This document shows positions 42,672 through 51,313 of a DNA stretch of 57,391 bases, piece by piece. The stretch spans positions 1 to 57,391 of the forward strand of contig CAZHGD010000027.1 in NCBI GenBank assembly GCA_964531735.1, written 5' to 3'. The DNA is from CAZHGD01 sp964531735. GTDB lineage: Bacteria > Armatimonadota > UBA10988. The position numbers and the translations under genes were made by a program. The notes beneath the pieces are model-generated. The model did not search any database and was not told where the DNA came from. It was given only the letters and a program-made list of their open reading frames with translations. Each line of letters begins with the position of its first letter. Positions within the stretch are counted from its first letter, which is position 1.

Positions 42672-44717
42672 TTGCCCGGTCAGGTGGTGCTGGACGCCGA
42701 GACGGACCGGGACTGGAGCCTGCTGGACAGCCCGCTGGTTGCGGTGGCAACCGAGCGAGCGGAGAGCGAGGCAGCCGTGGCGGCTTGGAAGAAGGGGCTG
42801 TGCGGCGCGCTGGCCGTGCTGTTCCTCGCGCGGCTGGCCGGCGTCTCCGAGGGCCTCGACCGCTGGTTGACCGACGCCCACTGGCGCTGGCAAGCGGCCC
42901 ACGACCACCAGCCCTTCCCGTCCGACATCCTCGTGATCGGCATCGACGATGCCAGCATCCGGGCGCTAGGGCGCCTGCGCAACTGGTCTCGCGAGGTCTA
43001 CGGCCGCCTACTGTACCGGCTGGTCGAAGCCGATGCGGTCGGTCTCGACATCCTGGTCAGTGACGCCGACGAGCGCGACCCGACGGGCGATGTGGTCTTC
43101 GCGAACGCGGTCCAGCGCCAAGGGCGCACCGTCGTTGCGTTCAACCAATGGACCGAGGCCCGTCCGCTGAACAACCGCGATCAGCAGGCGATCCGCGCGC
43201 TGACGGCGCGACTGCCCCAACTCGGCCCGACGGCCGCGGCCTTGCCGATGGTGCGTCATGAGTTGCTGCAGCCGCCGTTCGAGGCCGTCTGCCAAACCGC
43301 GGCGGCACTCGGGTCCGTGGATGTCACCGCCGACAGCGACGGTGTGTACCGCCGGGCACCGCTGGCCCGCGTGACCGACGACGGCCGGTTCGTGCCGCAC
43401 CTGGCCGTGGCGATGGCGGCCATCGCGCGGGGCGTGCCGCTCGACCAGGTAGCGGCCGGCCTGCCGGCGAGCCTCAATCTGCGCCAGGGCCAACTGGTGC
43501 CGTTGAGCGAGGGGTCGCTGCTGTTGCAGCCCCTCGCGCGCTCACACTCGTTTGCCGCGGGGCTGGGCCGGCGCGTGCCGCAGATGAGCTTCCACGAGGC
43601 GCTCACGGCCGACCCGGCGCGGTTCGCCCACAAACTGGTGCTGGTCGGCGAGACCGCCACCGGGACCACCGACGTGCGGGCCAATCCGCTGGACAACCGC
43701 CTGCGCGGGGTCGAGTTCAACGCCGAGATCCTGGCCAACCTGCTCTATCTGGAGCCCGTCCGGTCTCTGCCGGCGCCGCTGCAGTGGCTGTTCGCGGCAC
43801 TGGCGGTCGGCTTGCCGTTGTGGCTGTTCGCCACGCGGGCGCCGGCGCGCGCCACGCTCTGCTCGGTCGTCGGCCTGGCCGTCGTGGTGGCGGCCATCGA
43901 GGTGTTGTTCTGGGTGGGCCGGATGATGCCGCTCTGGTCGCCGGTGCTGCTCGGCTGCGCCGGTGCCACGCTGGTCATGGGCCTGGAGCGCCTGGTCGAG
44001 GAGCAACGGGCCAAGGAGCAGATTCGGCGCAGCTTCTCGCTCTACGTGGCGCCCGAGGTGGTCAACGAGATCGTGGCCAATCCGGACCTGGCCTACATGG
44101 AGGGCGACCGGCGCGGGGTGGCGGTGCTGTTCTCCGACATCCGCAGCTTCACCAGCTACTGCGAGCACAACGATCCCGAGGTGGTGGTGCGCCAGATGCG
44201 CGAGTACCTGGGCAGTATGGCCGACTCGGTCCATGCGCACCGCGGGGTGCTCGACAAGTACATCGGCGACGCCGTCATGGCGCTGTGGGGCCCGTTCCTG
44301 GACGATGACGAGCCCGCGGCCGCGATGGCCGTGGCTTGCGGGCTCGACATGCTGGAGCGTCTGGCGCAGATGAACGCGGCCTGGGCGGCCGACGGGCTGC
44401 CGACGCTGCGGATCGGCATCGGGGTGCACTTCGGCGAGGCGATTGTGGGTAACATCGGTTCGGAGAGCCGCATGCAGTATACGGCGCTGGGCGACGCGGT
44501 GAACCTGGCCTCGCGGCTCGAGAGCAGCACCAAGGAGTTGCACGCCACGTTCGTGGTCAGTCGCGAGTTGCGGGACGCCGCCGAGGCGGCCATGTCCGAT
44601 GGGGTTGGTTTCCGACTGCTCGACACCATCACCGTGAAGAACCGCGAACAGCCGGTGGAGGTGTATGAGGTGGCGGCCGCGGGGGCGGCCGGAAAGGAGA
44701 CGGGTCATGACACGTAA
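42672..44717 (+). CDS. CHASE2-domain adenylate cyclase (class III)
   Basis: The 681-residue protein has an N-terminal CHASE2 sensor region (about 60-350, extracytoplasmic; motif DILVIGIDDASI), three to four membrane helices (about 365-440) and a class III cyclase domain. Metal-binding Asp residues lie in VLFSDIRSFT and KYIGDAVMALWG, and YTALGDAVNLASRLE holds the catalytic Asn-Arg helix. It would make cAMP in response to an external signal. The TTG at 42672 has GGAGGG 3 bases upstream; a GTG shortly after is possible. It overlaps the FecR-domain gene by 11 bases. Confidence 0.88.
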   Translation: MPGQVVLDAETDRDWSLLDSPLVAVATERAESEAAVAAWKKGLCGALAVLFLARLAGVSEGLDRWLTDAHWRWQAAHDHQPFPSDILVIGIDDASIRALGRLRNWSREVYGRLLYRLVEADAVGLDILVSDADERDPTGDVVFANAVQRQGRTVVAFNQWTEARPLNNRDQQAIRALTARLPQLGPTAAALPMVRHELLQPPFEAVCQTAAALGSVDVTADSDGVYRRAPLARVTDDGRFVPHLAVAMAAIARGVPLDQVAAGLPASLNLRQGQLVPLSEGSLLLQPLARSHSFAAGLGRRVPQMSFHEALTADPARFAHKLVLVGETATGTTDVRANPLDNRLRGVEFNAEILANLLYLEPVRSLPAPLQWLFAALAVGLPLWLFATRAPARATLCSVVGLAVVVAAIEVLFWVGRMMPLWSPVLLGCAGATLVMGLERLVEEQRAKEQIRRSFSLYVAPEVVNEIVANPDLAYMEGDRRGVAVLFSDIRSFTSYCEHNDPEVVVRQMREYLGSMADSVHAHRGVLDKYIGDAVMALWGPFLDDDEPAAAMAVACGLDMLERLAQMNAAWAADGLPTLRIGIGVHFGEAIVGNIGSESRMQYTALGDAVNLASRLESSTKELHATFVVSRELRDAAEAAMSDGVGFRLLDTITVKNREQPVEVYEVAAAGAAGKETGHDT

Positions 44718-45918
44718 GCCGACGGGCGGCCAGAAGAAGCCGCAGGACATGGCCGAAGCCGTCAAGGCCCTCGGTCGGGACAAACAGAAGCGCGACCGCG
44801 CGGCGGCCAGGGGGTTGCGCAAGTGGGGCGCCCGCTGGACCGAGGGGTGGGGTGGGCGGATCGGCCTGGCCGTGGTGGCCATCATTCTGGTACTGCTGAT
44901 CGACGGAGTGCGGCGCGAGGGCAAGGAGTTCAAGGCGACGGTGGTGTCGGCGACCGGCAAGGTCAGCGTCATCGCCGCCGATGGCAGCGGCGAGCGCCCG
45001 GTCGAGGAAGGGGCGGCCCTGCGCGATGGCGACCAGGTCCGGACGGGCCCGAGGAGCACCGCGCTGCTGACCTTCCACGACGGCAGCGCCATCCAGGTCG
45101 ATGCGAGCACCCAGTTCGAGGTGCGCTTGCTCGACTTCTCGCGCGGGGGCCGGCGCGACCGGTCGTTCATGGTGCGCAGTGGCTCGGTGCTGGCCCGAGT
45201 CGGCAGCCAGTTCGGGCTCGGCTCGCAGGCGACGGTGTGCACCCCGACCACGGTGGCCGCGGTGCGCGGCACGGCCTTCCGGGTGACCTACCAGCCCGCG
45301 GCGGGCAGCACGCGGCTCGAAGTGGCCGAGGGCCAGGTGGAGTTCCGCACGCCCACGGGCGCGCGGCCGACCAACGCGGGCAGCGCGGGCGAGGCGGCCG
45401 GCTACGCCATGTCGGCCGCCACGGCGCTGGGACCCGATGCGCGCCGGACCATGCAGACCAAGGTGGGTGCCCTGGCCGGCGAGGAGAAGCCGTTCAGCCG
45501 CGTGCTCAACCTCGAATGGCAGATGACCCGCTTGGCCGATCCGGTACTGCAACTGCTGGGCATCTGCCCCGGTGGCTGGGGCTACAACAGCATGGACTAC
45601 GCCCGTCGCTCGGCCTGCATGGAAGCGCTCCGCCTGTTGCAGCAGAAGGTGGAGGAGCAGCAGGAGCCGCCGCGCGTGCTCAACCCGGTCACGCTGGAGG
45701 AGCTCAACCTCGATCCCAAGGAGCAGACGCGCATCCTCGGTGTCCTGGCCGGCCGGATGATCGACAGCTACAAGTGCGACGGGACGCGGTTCACCATCCG
45801 GGCCCGCGCGCGCGACAAGGCGCGGACGCCCTACCAACTCACCAACACGGGTGTCTCGGCCGTGACCGACGGTGAGGACACCGCGGCCACGCCACCACCA
45901 CCGCCAGCCGGAGGGTAG
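44707..45918 (+). CDS. FecR-domain membrane protein
   Basis: The 403-residue product has a basic N-terminus, one membrane helix (about 52-66, LAVVAIILVLLI) and a FecR domain (about 75-210): EEGAALRDGDQVRTGPRSTALLTFHDGS and TPTTVAAVRGTAFRV are diagnostic. The C-terminus is helical and ends in a Pro-rich tail. FecR proteins transmit periplasmic signals; pairing with a CHASE2 cyclase through an 11-base overlap is a recurrent arrangement. The ATG at 44707 follows GGAGACGGG. The ligand and output are unknown. Confidence 0.82.
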   Translation: MTRKPTGGQKKPQDMAEAVKALGRDKQKRDRAAARGLRKWGARWTEGWGGRIGLAVVAIILVLLIDGVRREGKEFKATVVSATGKVSVIAADGSGERPVEEGAALRDGDQVRTGPRSTALLTFHDGSAIQVDASTQFEVRLLDFSRGGRRDRSFMVRSGSVLARVGSQFGLGSQATVCTPTTVAAVRGTAFRVTYQPAAGSTRLEVAEGQVEFRTPTGARPTNAGSAGEAAGYAMSAATALGPDARRTMQTKVGALAGEEKPFSRVLNLEWQMTRLADPVLQLLGICPGGWGYNSMDYARRSACMEALRLLQQKVEEQQEPPRVLNPVTLEELNLDPKEQTRILGVLAGRMIDSYKCDGTRFTIRARARDKARTPYQLTNTGVSAVTDGEDTAATPPPPPAGG

Positions 45919-45964
45919 CCCCCGACAGCGAGGAGCCGTGGTCCGCGCCGCGGATCGCCGGCCC

Positions 45965-45993
45965 TTGACAGGTCGGTCGGGCGGTCGCATAAT
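45965..45993 (+). promoter_or_regulatory. near-consensus sigma-70 promoter of the sulfate operon
   Basis: A perfect TTGACA (45965-45970), 17 bases, and CATAAT (45988-45993) lie about 45 bases upstream of cysH. This is the strongest promoter match in the window. Confidence 0.85.
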
Positions 45994-46004
45994 CCCCGTA
46001 TTCT

Positions 46005-46019
46005 ATATCATGCAGATAT
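46005..46019. promoter_or_regulatory. small dyad downstream of the cysH promoter
   Basis: ATATC (46005-46009) and GATAT (46015-46019) are inverted around ATGCA. It lies at about +5 to +20 of the expected transcript, a position used by repressors. The arms are short and could be chance. Confidence 0.35.
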
Positions 46020-46035
46020 GGAATGCGGGAAAGAG

Positions 46036-46797
46036 ATGAACGACGAACCAGCCGACAGGTCGCTGCTTGAGCTGAATGTCAATCTGACTGGTCGAGATCC
46101 GCTGGAGGTGGTAGCCTGGGCGGTGGACCGGTATGGTGACGGCCTGGTGCTGGCGTGTAGTTTCAGTGTTGAGGACGCCGTGGTGGTGCATCTGCTGGCG
46201 CAGTGCACGGCGCGGCCGCAGGTCTTCGCGCTGGACACCGGTCGGTTACCCGAAGAGACCTACCAGGCCGCCGAGGCGCTGCGGGTGCGCTATGGGCTGG
46301 CGATCGACTGGTACAGCCCGGACACGGCCGCCGTGGAGGCGCTGATGCGAGCCAAGGGTGCGCACTCGTTCCGGTGCAGTCTGCAGGACCGCCACGAGTG
46401 CTGCCGAGTGCGCAAGGTCGAGCCGCTGCAGCGGGCGTTGGCCGGCCGCGCAGCCTGGTTGACCGGATTGCGACGGACGCAGAGCGTGACGCGCGCCGGC
46501 CTGTCGTTGGTCGAGGTCGATGAGCTGCACGGCGGCATCGCCAAGATCAGCCCGTTGCGCGACTGGTCGGCCGAGCAGGTGTGGGCCTTTGCCCGTGCCT
46601 ACGAGGTGCCGGTGCATCCGCTGCACCAGAAGGGCTATCCCAGCATCGGCTGCGCGCCGTGTACCCGCGCGGTGCGCGCGGGTGAGCCGGAGCGCGCCGG
46701 CCGCTGGTGGTGGGAGCTGCCGGAGCACAAGGAGTGCGGGCTGCACCCGGCGCGACTGCGCGACCGGGGCACGATTGCCAAGGATGCCACGATATGA
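46036..46797 (+). CDS. cysH: adenylyl-sulfate (APS/PAPS) reductase
   Basis: The 253-residue enzyme reduces activated sulfate to sulfite. The PP-loop-like start LACSFSVED, FALDTGRLPEETY and GLRRTQS are family motifs. The cysteine pairs in HECCRVRK and GCAPCTRA bind a [4Fe-4S] cluster, showing the APS-using bacterial type, and ECGLH carries the catalytic cysteine near the C-terminus. The ATG at 46036 is preferred (GGGAAAGAG upstream); an ATG six codons earlier is also possible. It leads the operon cysH-cysD-cysN and its stop overlaps the cysD start as ATGA. Confidence 0.93.
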   Translation: MNDEPADRSLLELNVNLTGRDPLEVVAWAVDRYGDGLVLACSFSVEDAVVVHLLAQCTARPQVFALDTGRLPEETYQAAEALRVRYGLAIDWYSPDTAAVEALMRAKGAHSFRCSLQDRHECCRVRKVEPLQRALAGRAAWLTGLRRTQSVTRAGLSLVEVDELHGGIAKISPLRDWSAEQVWAFARAYEVPVHPLHQKGYPSIGCAPCTRAVRAGEPERAGRWWWELPEHKECGLHPARLRDRGTIAKDATI

Positions 46798-47609
46798 GCC
46801 GCTCCATGGATCACCTGGACCTGCTGGAGGCCCAGAGCATCTACGTCTTCCGCGAGGCCTACCACGCCTTCGAGGACCTGTGCATGCTCTGGTCGATTGG
46901 CAAGGATTCGACTGCTGCGTTGTGGTTGGCCCGTAAGGCCTTCCTGGGACGCATTCCGTTCCCGGTGATGCACATCGACACCACCTTCAAGTTCCCGGAG
47001 ATGTACGAGTTCCGCGAGCAGTACGCCAAGGAATGGGGCATCGACCTGATAGTCGGCTGCAACGAGGAAGCCGTGGCCCGCGGGCTGAGCTACGAGAACG
47101 CCGATGCCTTCACCATTGCGCACGAGATGAAGACCGTGGCGCTGCAGCGCACCATGGACGAGCGCGGCTTCAAGGGCCTGTTCCTCGGCATCCGGCGCGA
47201 CGAAGAGGGCTCGCGAGCGAAAGAGCGCGTGTTCTCGCCGCGGGACAAGAACTTCGAGTGGAACTACAAGGACCAGCCGCCGGAGCTCTGGGACCAGTTC
47301 AACACGTCGTTCACCGACGACAGCCATGTGCGCATTCATCCCATTCTGCACTGGACCGAGTTGGACATCTGGGAGTACACGCGACGCGAGGGCATCCCGG
47401 TCTGTGGCCTCTACTTCGCTCGGAACGGGCAGCGCTACCGCAGCCTCGGCGATCAGCAGGTGACGCAGCCGATCGAGTCCACCGCCAGCACCATCGACGA
47501 GATCGTCGAAGAGCTGCGGGTGACCACGACGCCCGAGCGCATGGGCCGGACGATGGACCAGTCACGGTCGTACGCGATGCAGAAGCTGCGCGCGATGGGC
47601 TACATGTGA
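46794..47609 (+). CDS. cysD: sulfate adenylyltransferase subunit 2
   Basis: The 271-residue catalytic subunit of ATP sulfurylase joins sulfate and ATP to make APS. LDLLEAQSIYVFREAYH, the nucleotide loop WSIGKDST and VMHIDTTFKFPEMYEFR are typical, as are the RRDEEGSRAKERVFSPRD and MGRTMDQSRSYAMQKLR segments. Length fits the family. It overlaps cysH by ATGA and is followed after 13 bases by cysN, its GTPase partner. Confidence 0.95.
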   Translation: MSRSMDHLDLLEAQSIYVFREAYHAFEDLCMLWSIGKDSTAALWLARKAFLGRIPFPVMHIDTTFKFPEMYEFREQYAKEWGIDLIVGCNEEAVARGLSYENADAFTIAHEMKTVALQRTMDERGFKGLFLGIRRDEEGSRAKERVFSPRDKNFEWNYKDQPPELWDQFNTSFTDDSHVRIHPILHWTELDIWEYTRREGIPVCGLYFARNGQRYRSLGDQQVTQPIESTASTIDEIVEELRVTTTPERMGRTMDQSRSYAMQKLRAMGYM

Positions 47610-47622
47610 GGTGGGTGCGACC

Positions 47623-49191
47623 ATGGCCAGAGATGTACCACCGCTGGAGATCGTCATCGTCGGGCATGTCGACCACGGCAAGTCGACGTTGATCGGGCGC
47701 TTGTTCCATGACACCGGCAGTTTGCCGGTGGAGAAGTACGAGGCGATCAAGGCCGCCTGCGAGCGCGACGGCCGCGAGTTCGAGTTCGCCTTTTTGATGG
47801 ACGCCCTGGAAGAGGAGCGCGAGCAGAACGTCACCATCGACACGGCGCAGACCTACTTCAAGACCGACCTGCGGCGCTACGTGATCATCGATGCGCCCGG
47901 TCACAAGGAGTTCCTCAAGAACATGCTGACCGGCGCGGCCCAGGCCGACGCCGCGGTCCTGATCGTCGACGCCGCGGAAGGCGTGCGCGAGCAGACGCAA
48001 CGCCACGCCTACGTGTTGTCGCTGCTCGGCATCCAGCAGGTGATCGTGGTCATCAACAAGCTCGACCTGGTCAACTGGTCCGAGCGCGTGTTCGAGGCGG
48101 TGCGCCGCGACGCCACGCGGTTCCTGCACGGTCTGGGCCTGACGCCGTCGTACGTGATCCCGATCTCGGCGCGGCTGGGTGACAACATCGCCCACCGCTC
48201 CGAGCGCACCGACTGGTACGACGGTCCGACGGTGCTGGCGGCGCTGGACACGTTCACCGACGTGCGCTCGCCGGCGCACCTGCCGCTCCGCTTCCCGCTG
48301 CAGGACGTCTACCGCTGGGACAACCAGCGCTACTACGTCGGCCGGGTCGAGTCGGGCATCGTGACGGTCGGCCAGGAGGTGGTCATCCAGCCGTCTGGGC
48401 GCCAGGCGCGCGTGCAGTCGATCCTGGAGTGGAACGAGGCCGACCGCGGCGACGCCGTGGCCGGCGAGTGTGTGGCGCTCACCTTCGACCAGGAGTTGTT
48501 CGCCGAGCGCGGTGAGGTCATCTCGCCGGTCGGGCGCTCGCCGCAGGTCACCCGCGAACTGGTGGCCAGCCTGTTCTGGCTGGGACAGGAGCCGCTGCGC
48601 GTGGGCCAGCAGGTGATCCTGAAGCTGGCCACGGCCGAGACCGCAGCCACGGTGCGCGAGATCACCGAGCGGCTGGACAGTTCCACACTGAAGGTCACCG
48701 AGCGGCATGCCGAGGCGCTGGAGACCACCGAAGCGGGTACCGTGGTGCTGGCGCTGCGGCATCCGGTGGCGGCCGAGGCCTACGAGGAGAACCCGCGGCT
48801 CGGGCGCTTCGTGCTGGTGGTCGACGGCATCGTGCGCGGCGGCGGCACGGTGCGCGAGGCCCGGGCCGAGGCCAGAGCGTCGGACGGGCGCATCGTCCGC
48901 CTGGACGACCGCTGGATCGAGGGGCCCGACTTCAGCTACATCGACCTGACCCGCGAGCTGGGCCAGTTCGAGATTGAGGTCTCGCCGGCGCTGCTGTCGC
49001 GGATCGAGACGGGCGAGCGCGTTCTGTTGCGGGTGCGTGGTCCGCGGCAGATGCCGGCACTGACCCGACTGGCGTTTGAGCAAGGCTTCGACTATCATTT
49101 CCATCGGGGTGCCGATGGCCGCGTCGAGCTGCTGCTCTACCGGTCCGCACCGAAGCTCAAGGGCCCGCCGACCGCCGACTTCGCGATCTGA
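47623..49191 (+). CDS. cysN: sulfate adenylyltransferase subunit 1 with TusA-like tail
   Basis: The 522-residue GTPase subunit of ATP sulfurylase has G1 GHVDHGKST (14-22), G3 DAPGH, G4 NKLD and EF-Tu-like domains 2 and 3, ending at about residue 430. It lacks the fused CysC kinase found in some organisms. Residues 436-522 are extra compared with the 475-residue E. coli protein. They fit the TusA/SirA pattern (IDLTRELG, a helix, GERVLL, then DGRVELLLYR) but the CPxP catalytic cysteine is absent. The ATG at 47623 has AGGTGGG upstream. The core call is secure, the tail similarity is by eye. Confidence 0.92.
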   Translation: MARDVPPLEIVIVGHVDHGKSTLIGRLFHDTGSLPVEKYEAIKAACERDGREFEFAFLMDALEEEREQNVTIDTAQTYFKTDLRRYVIIDAPGHKEFLKNMLTGAAQADAAVLIVDAAEGVREQTQRHAYVLSLLGIQQVIVVINKLDLVNWSERVFEAVRRDATRFLHGLGLTPSYVIPISARLGDNIAHRSERTDWYDGPTVLAALDTFTDVRSPAHLPLRFPLQDVYRWDNQRYYVGRVESGIVTVGQEVVIQPSGRQARVQSILEWNEADRGDAVAGECVALTFDQELFAERGEVISPVGRSPQVTRELVASLFWLGQEPLRVGQQVILKLATAETAATVREITERLDSSTLKVTERHAEALETTEAGTVVLALRHPVAAEAYEENPRLGRFVLVVDGIVRGGGTVREARAEARASDGRIVRLDDRWIEGPDFSYIDLTRELGQFEIEVSPALLSRIETGERVLLRVRGPRQMPALTRLAFEQGFDYHFHRGADGRVELLLYRSAPKLKGPPTADFAI

Positions 49192-49252
49192 TCCGGACGG
49201 CAATGTGGCGCGGCCGAGCCGGCACCCCAAGACTGTGTGGGAGGTGCCTGAA

Positions 49253-49783
49253 GTGTTCGGCCGCGCCAACGAGAACCATCACGGTCCGCCGGAACGCCCC
49301 TCCGCGGGCGACACGGCCAAGCTCAAAGCGCGTCTGGTCCAGGTCATCATCACCGACCTGCGGCCGATGACGTTCTACCTGTTCATCAACGACGAGCCCA
49401 TCTCGCAGCTCGACGTCGAGACGCTGCTGCTCAACATCGAGGCGCCGGCCGACGACGGGCAAGGCCAGGAGGTCGTCCAGGCCTCGTTGAGCCTGAACAC
49501 GCCGACCGCGGTGGCCGGGCTGGGCGTCCGCGAGGTCGAGCTGTTCCCCGGCACCGTCGAAGTCATCGGTCTCGGGCGGCGCATCTCGGTGACCTGTCGC
49601 ACCGCCGGCTCGCTGGACGGCGTCTGGATCGATCTGGGACTGCGGCCGGACGGCACCGGCGCCGAGGTCACCGGCGCGCAGAAGCTGCAGATCGTCCTGA
49701 CGCAAGAGCTGCTCGAGGCCAAGCTGACCTGGAACGACGGACGCGTGGACGATCTGCTGCCCGAACCGGCCGAAGCGGAGTGA
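49253..49783 (+). CDS. conserved-looking protein of unknown function after cysN
   Basis: I do not recognise a family. The 176-residue product has an unstructured N-terminus of about 30 residues and then a compact alpha/beta region: two strands with VQVIITDLRPMTFYLFINDEP, an acidic middle and strands LQIVLTQELLEAKLTW. There is no signal peptide or membrane segment. The GTG at 49253 is chosen for GGGAGG 8 bases upstream, 61 bases after the cysN stop; the frame runs further upstream into cysN but without a start signal. It may be cotranscribed with the sulfate genes or with purE. Confidence 0.6.
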   Translation: MFGRANENHHGPPERPSAGDTAKLKARLVQVIITDLRPMTFYLFINDEPISQLDVETLLLNIEAPADDGQGQEVVQASLSLNTPTAVAGLGVREVELFPGTVEVIGLGRRISVTCRTAGSLDGVWIDLGLRPDGTGAEVTGAQKLQIVLTQELLEAKLTWNDGRVDDLLPEPAEAE

Positions 49784-49814
49784 CCAGCGTCGCGACCTGA
49801 GAGAGAGACGTCAG

Positions 49815-50318
49815 ATGAGTGAACCGTTGGTGGCGGTGGTGATGGGCTCGCAGTCCGACTGGGAGACCATGAGCCACGCCTGCGCGACGCTGCGCGACCT
49901 GGGCATTCCGTTCGAGGCCAAGATCATGTCCGCGCACCGGACACCCGACCAGGTCTTCGCCTACTGCGAGGGCGCGGCCGAGCGCGGCCTCAAGGTGCTG
50001 ATTGGCGCGGCCGGCGGCGCCGCGCACCTGGCCGGCGTCATGGCGGCGAAGTCGTCGCTGCCGGTGCTGGGCGTGCCGATGGAGTCGAAGTCGCTCAAGG
50101 GGCTCGACTCGCTGCTGTCGATGGTGCAGATGCCGGCCGGCATTCCGGTGGCCACGCTGGCGATTGGCAAGCCCGGCGCCATCAACGCGGCGTTGTTCGC
50201 CGCGGCCATCCTGGCGCTCAGCGACAAGAACGTGGCGGCGGCGCTGGAGCGATTCCGCCAGGCGCAAGCGGCCAAGGTGGCCGCGGCACCCGACCCGACG
50301 TTGGAGAGCCCTGGCTAG
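49815..50318 (+). CDS. purE: N5-carboxyaminoimidazole ribonucleotide mutase
   Basis: The 167-residue protein is PurE, converting N5-CAIR to CAIR in purine synthesis. Active-site motifs are VMGSQSDWETM, SAHRTPD with the catalytic His, GAAGGAAHLAGV and LLSMVQMPAGIPVATLAIG. The sequence and size fit class I, so a separate PurK is expected elsewhere. It starts at ATG 49815. Its TAG stop overlaps the GTG of the first HEAT-like gene, an unusual partner for a purine gene. Confidence 0.95.
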   Translation: MSEPLVAVVMGSQSDWETMSHACATLRDLGIPFEAKIMSAHRTPDQVFAYCEGAAERGLKVLIGAAGGAAHLAGVMAAKSSLPVLGVPMESKSLKGLDSLLSMVQMPAGIPVATLAIGKPGAINAALFAAAILALSDKNVAAALERFRQAQAAKVAAAPDPTLESPG

Positions 50319-51313
50319 TGCCCGAAGCCTACGAGGACGACCTGCGCCGCCTGGCCGACGGAACTCCGTTGAGCTGGGCGGCGAACTGGCGGCTGATGCA
50401 CCGCGACGATCCGCGGGTGGTCGCGGCGGTACTGGACGGTCTCTGCCGCACGCGGGTGCTGGATCGGTATGTGGAGCTGCTCGGCCGGCTGGCGCTGCTC
50501 AGCCGGCACGAGTGCATCGGCCAGCGGCTGGCTCAGCCGGATGTGGTCGCGCATCTGGTGCGCGACCTGACGGCCGCCGACTCGGTGGTCAGGCGCGGCC
50601 ACCTGGGGCTGTTCGAAACGGTCGGTGAGCTGCTCTGGGCCTACCGCGTGCTGTTCGCGCGCGCCGGTGCGGCCGGCGTCGCGCCGATGCGCGAGTTGCT
50701 CGATGGGCTGCCGACTGAGTCGCGCCACAGTAAGCCGCGCGAAGACGCCGTGCTCAGCGGCGCGAAGGCCCTGGCCATCGAGGTGATCCGACTGCATGGC
50801 GGTCCGGACGATGCGCGGCGCCTGCAGCGGTTCGTCGAAAACAGCGGCGAGCCCTACCGGGCGCGGGCCGAAGCGGCGCTGGCCTGGCATGGCCTGGTGG
50901 GTGCCGCGACCGCCGAGGTGGTGGCCGAGCACCTGGTGGCCGGGCTCGGCGTGGTCGACAACGAGGTCGAGTTCGTGCGCGTCCTGGGCGGGCTGGGCCG
51001 CGACCTGGTGCCCTCGCTCCTGGCGCTACTCGACCACGAGGATTACGTGGTCCGGCGCCGGGCGACCGAGTTGCTGGTGGTCATCGGCGCGCCGGCCGTC
51101 GCGTCGTTGAGCGAACTGCTGCTGGGCGAGGCCAGCCCAACCGCGGCGCGGCACGCGCTGGCGGCCTTGGAGCGCATCGACCTGAAGGCGCTGGCGAACG
51201 TGCGACGACGCCAGTTGGGCCACAGCCGCGGGCTGTCGCGGGCGCGGCCGGAAGCGCCGGGCGACCGGGGGCTGAGCCGCGTGTGTGACGGCGTGCCGGA
51301 GGAGTTGGGATGA
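50318..51313 (+). CDS. HEAT-like repeat protein 1 with GLSRA tail
   Basis: The 331-residue protein is built of HEAT/PBS-lyase-like helices, clearest at about 225-275 (DHEDYVVRRRATELLVVIG). The N-terminus (LADGTPLSWAANWRLMHRDDPRVV) resembles HEAT-like protein 3. The last 27 residues hold GLSRA at 305-309 and GLSRV at 318-322, 13 residues apart. No signal or membrane segment is present. The GTG at 50318 overlaps the purE stop as TAGTG, and its TGA overlaps the next ATG, so the four genes are translationally coupled. HEAT proteins bind other proteins; no target is known. Confidence 0.75.
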   Translation: MPEAYEDDLRRLADGTPLSWAANWRLMHRDDPRVVAAVLDGLCRTRVLDRYVELLGRLALLSRHECIGQRLAQPDVVAHLVRDLTAADSVVRRGHLGLFETVGELLWAYRVLFARAGAAGVAPMRELLDGLPTESRHSKPREDAVLSGAKALAIEVIRLHGGPDDARRLQRFVENSGEPYRARAEAALAWHGLVGAATAEVVAEHLVAGLGVVDNEVEFVRVLGGLGRDLVPSLLALLDHEDYVVRRRATELLVVIGAPAVASLSELLLGEASPTAARHALAALERIDLKALANVRRRQLGHSRGLSRARPEAPGDRGLSRVCDGVPEELG

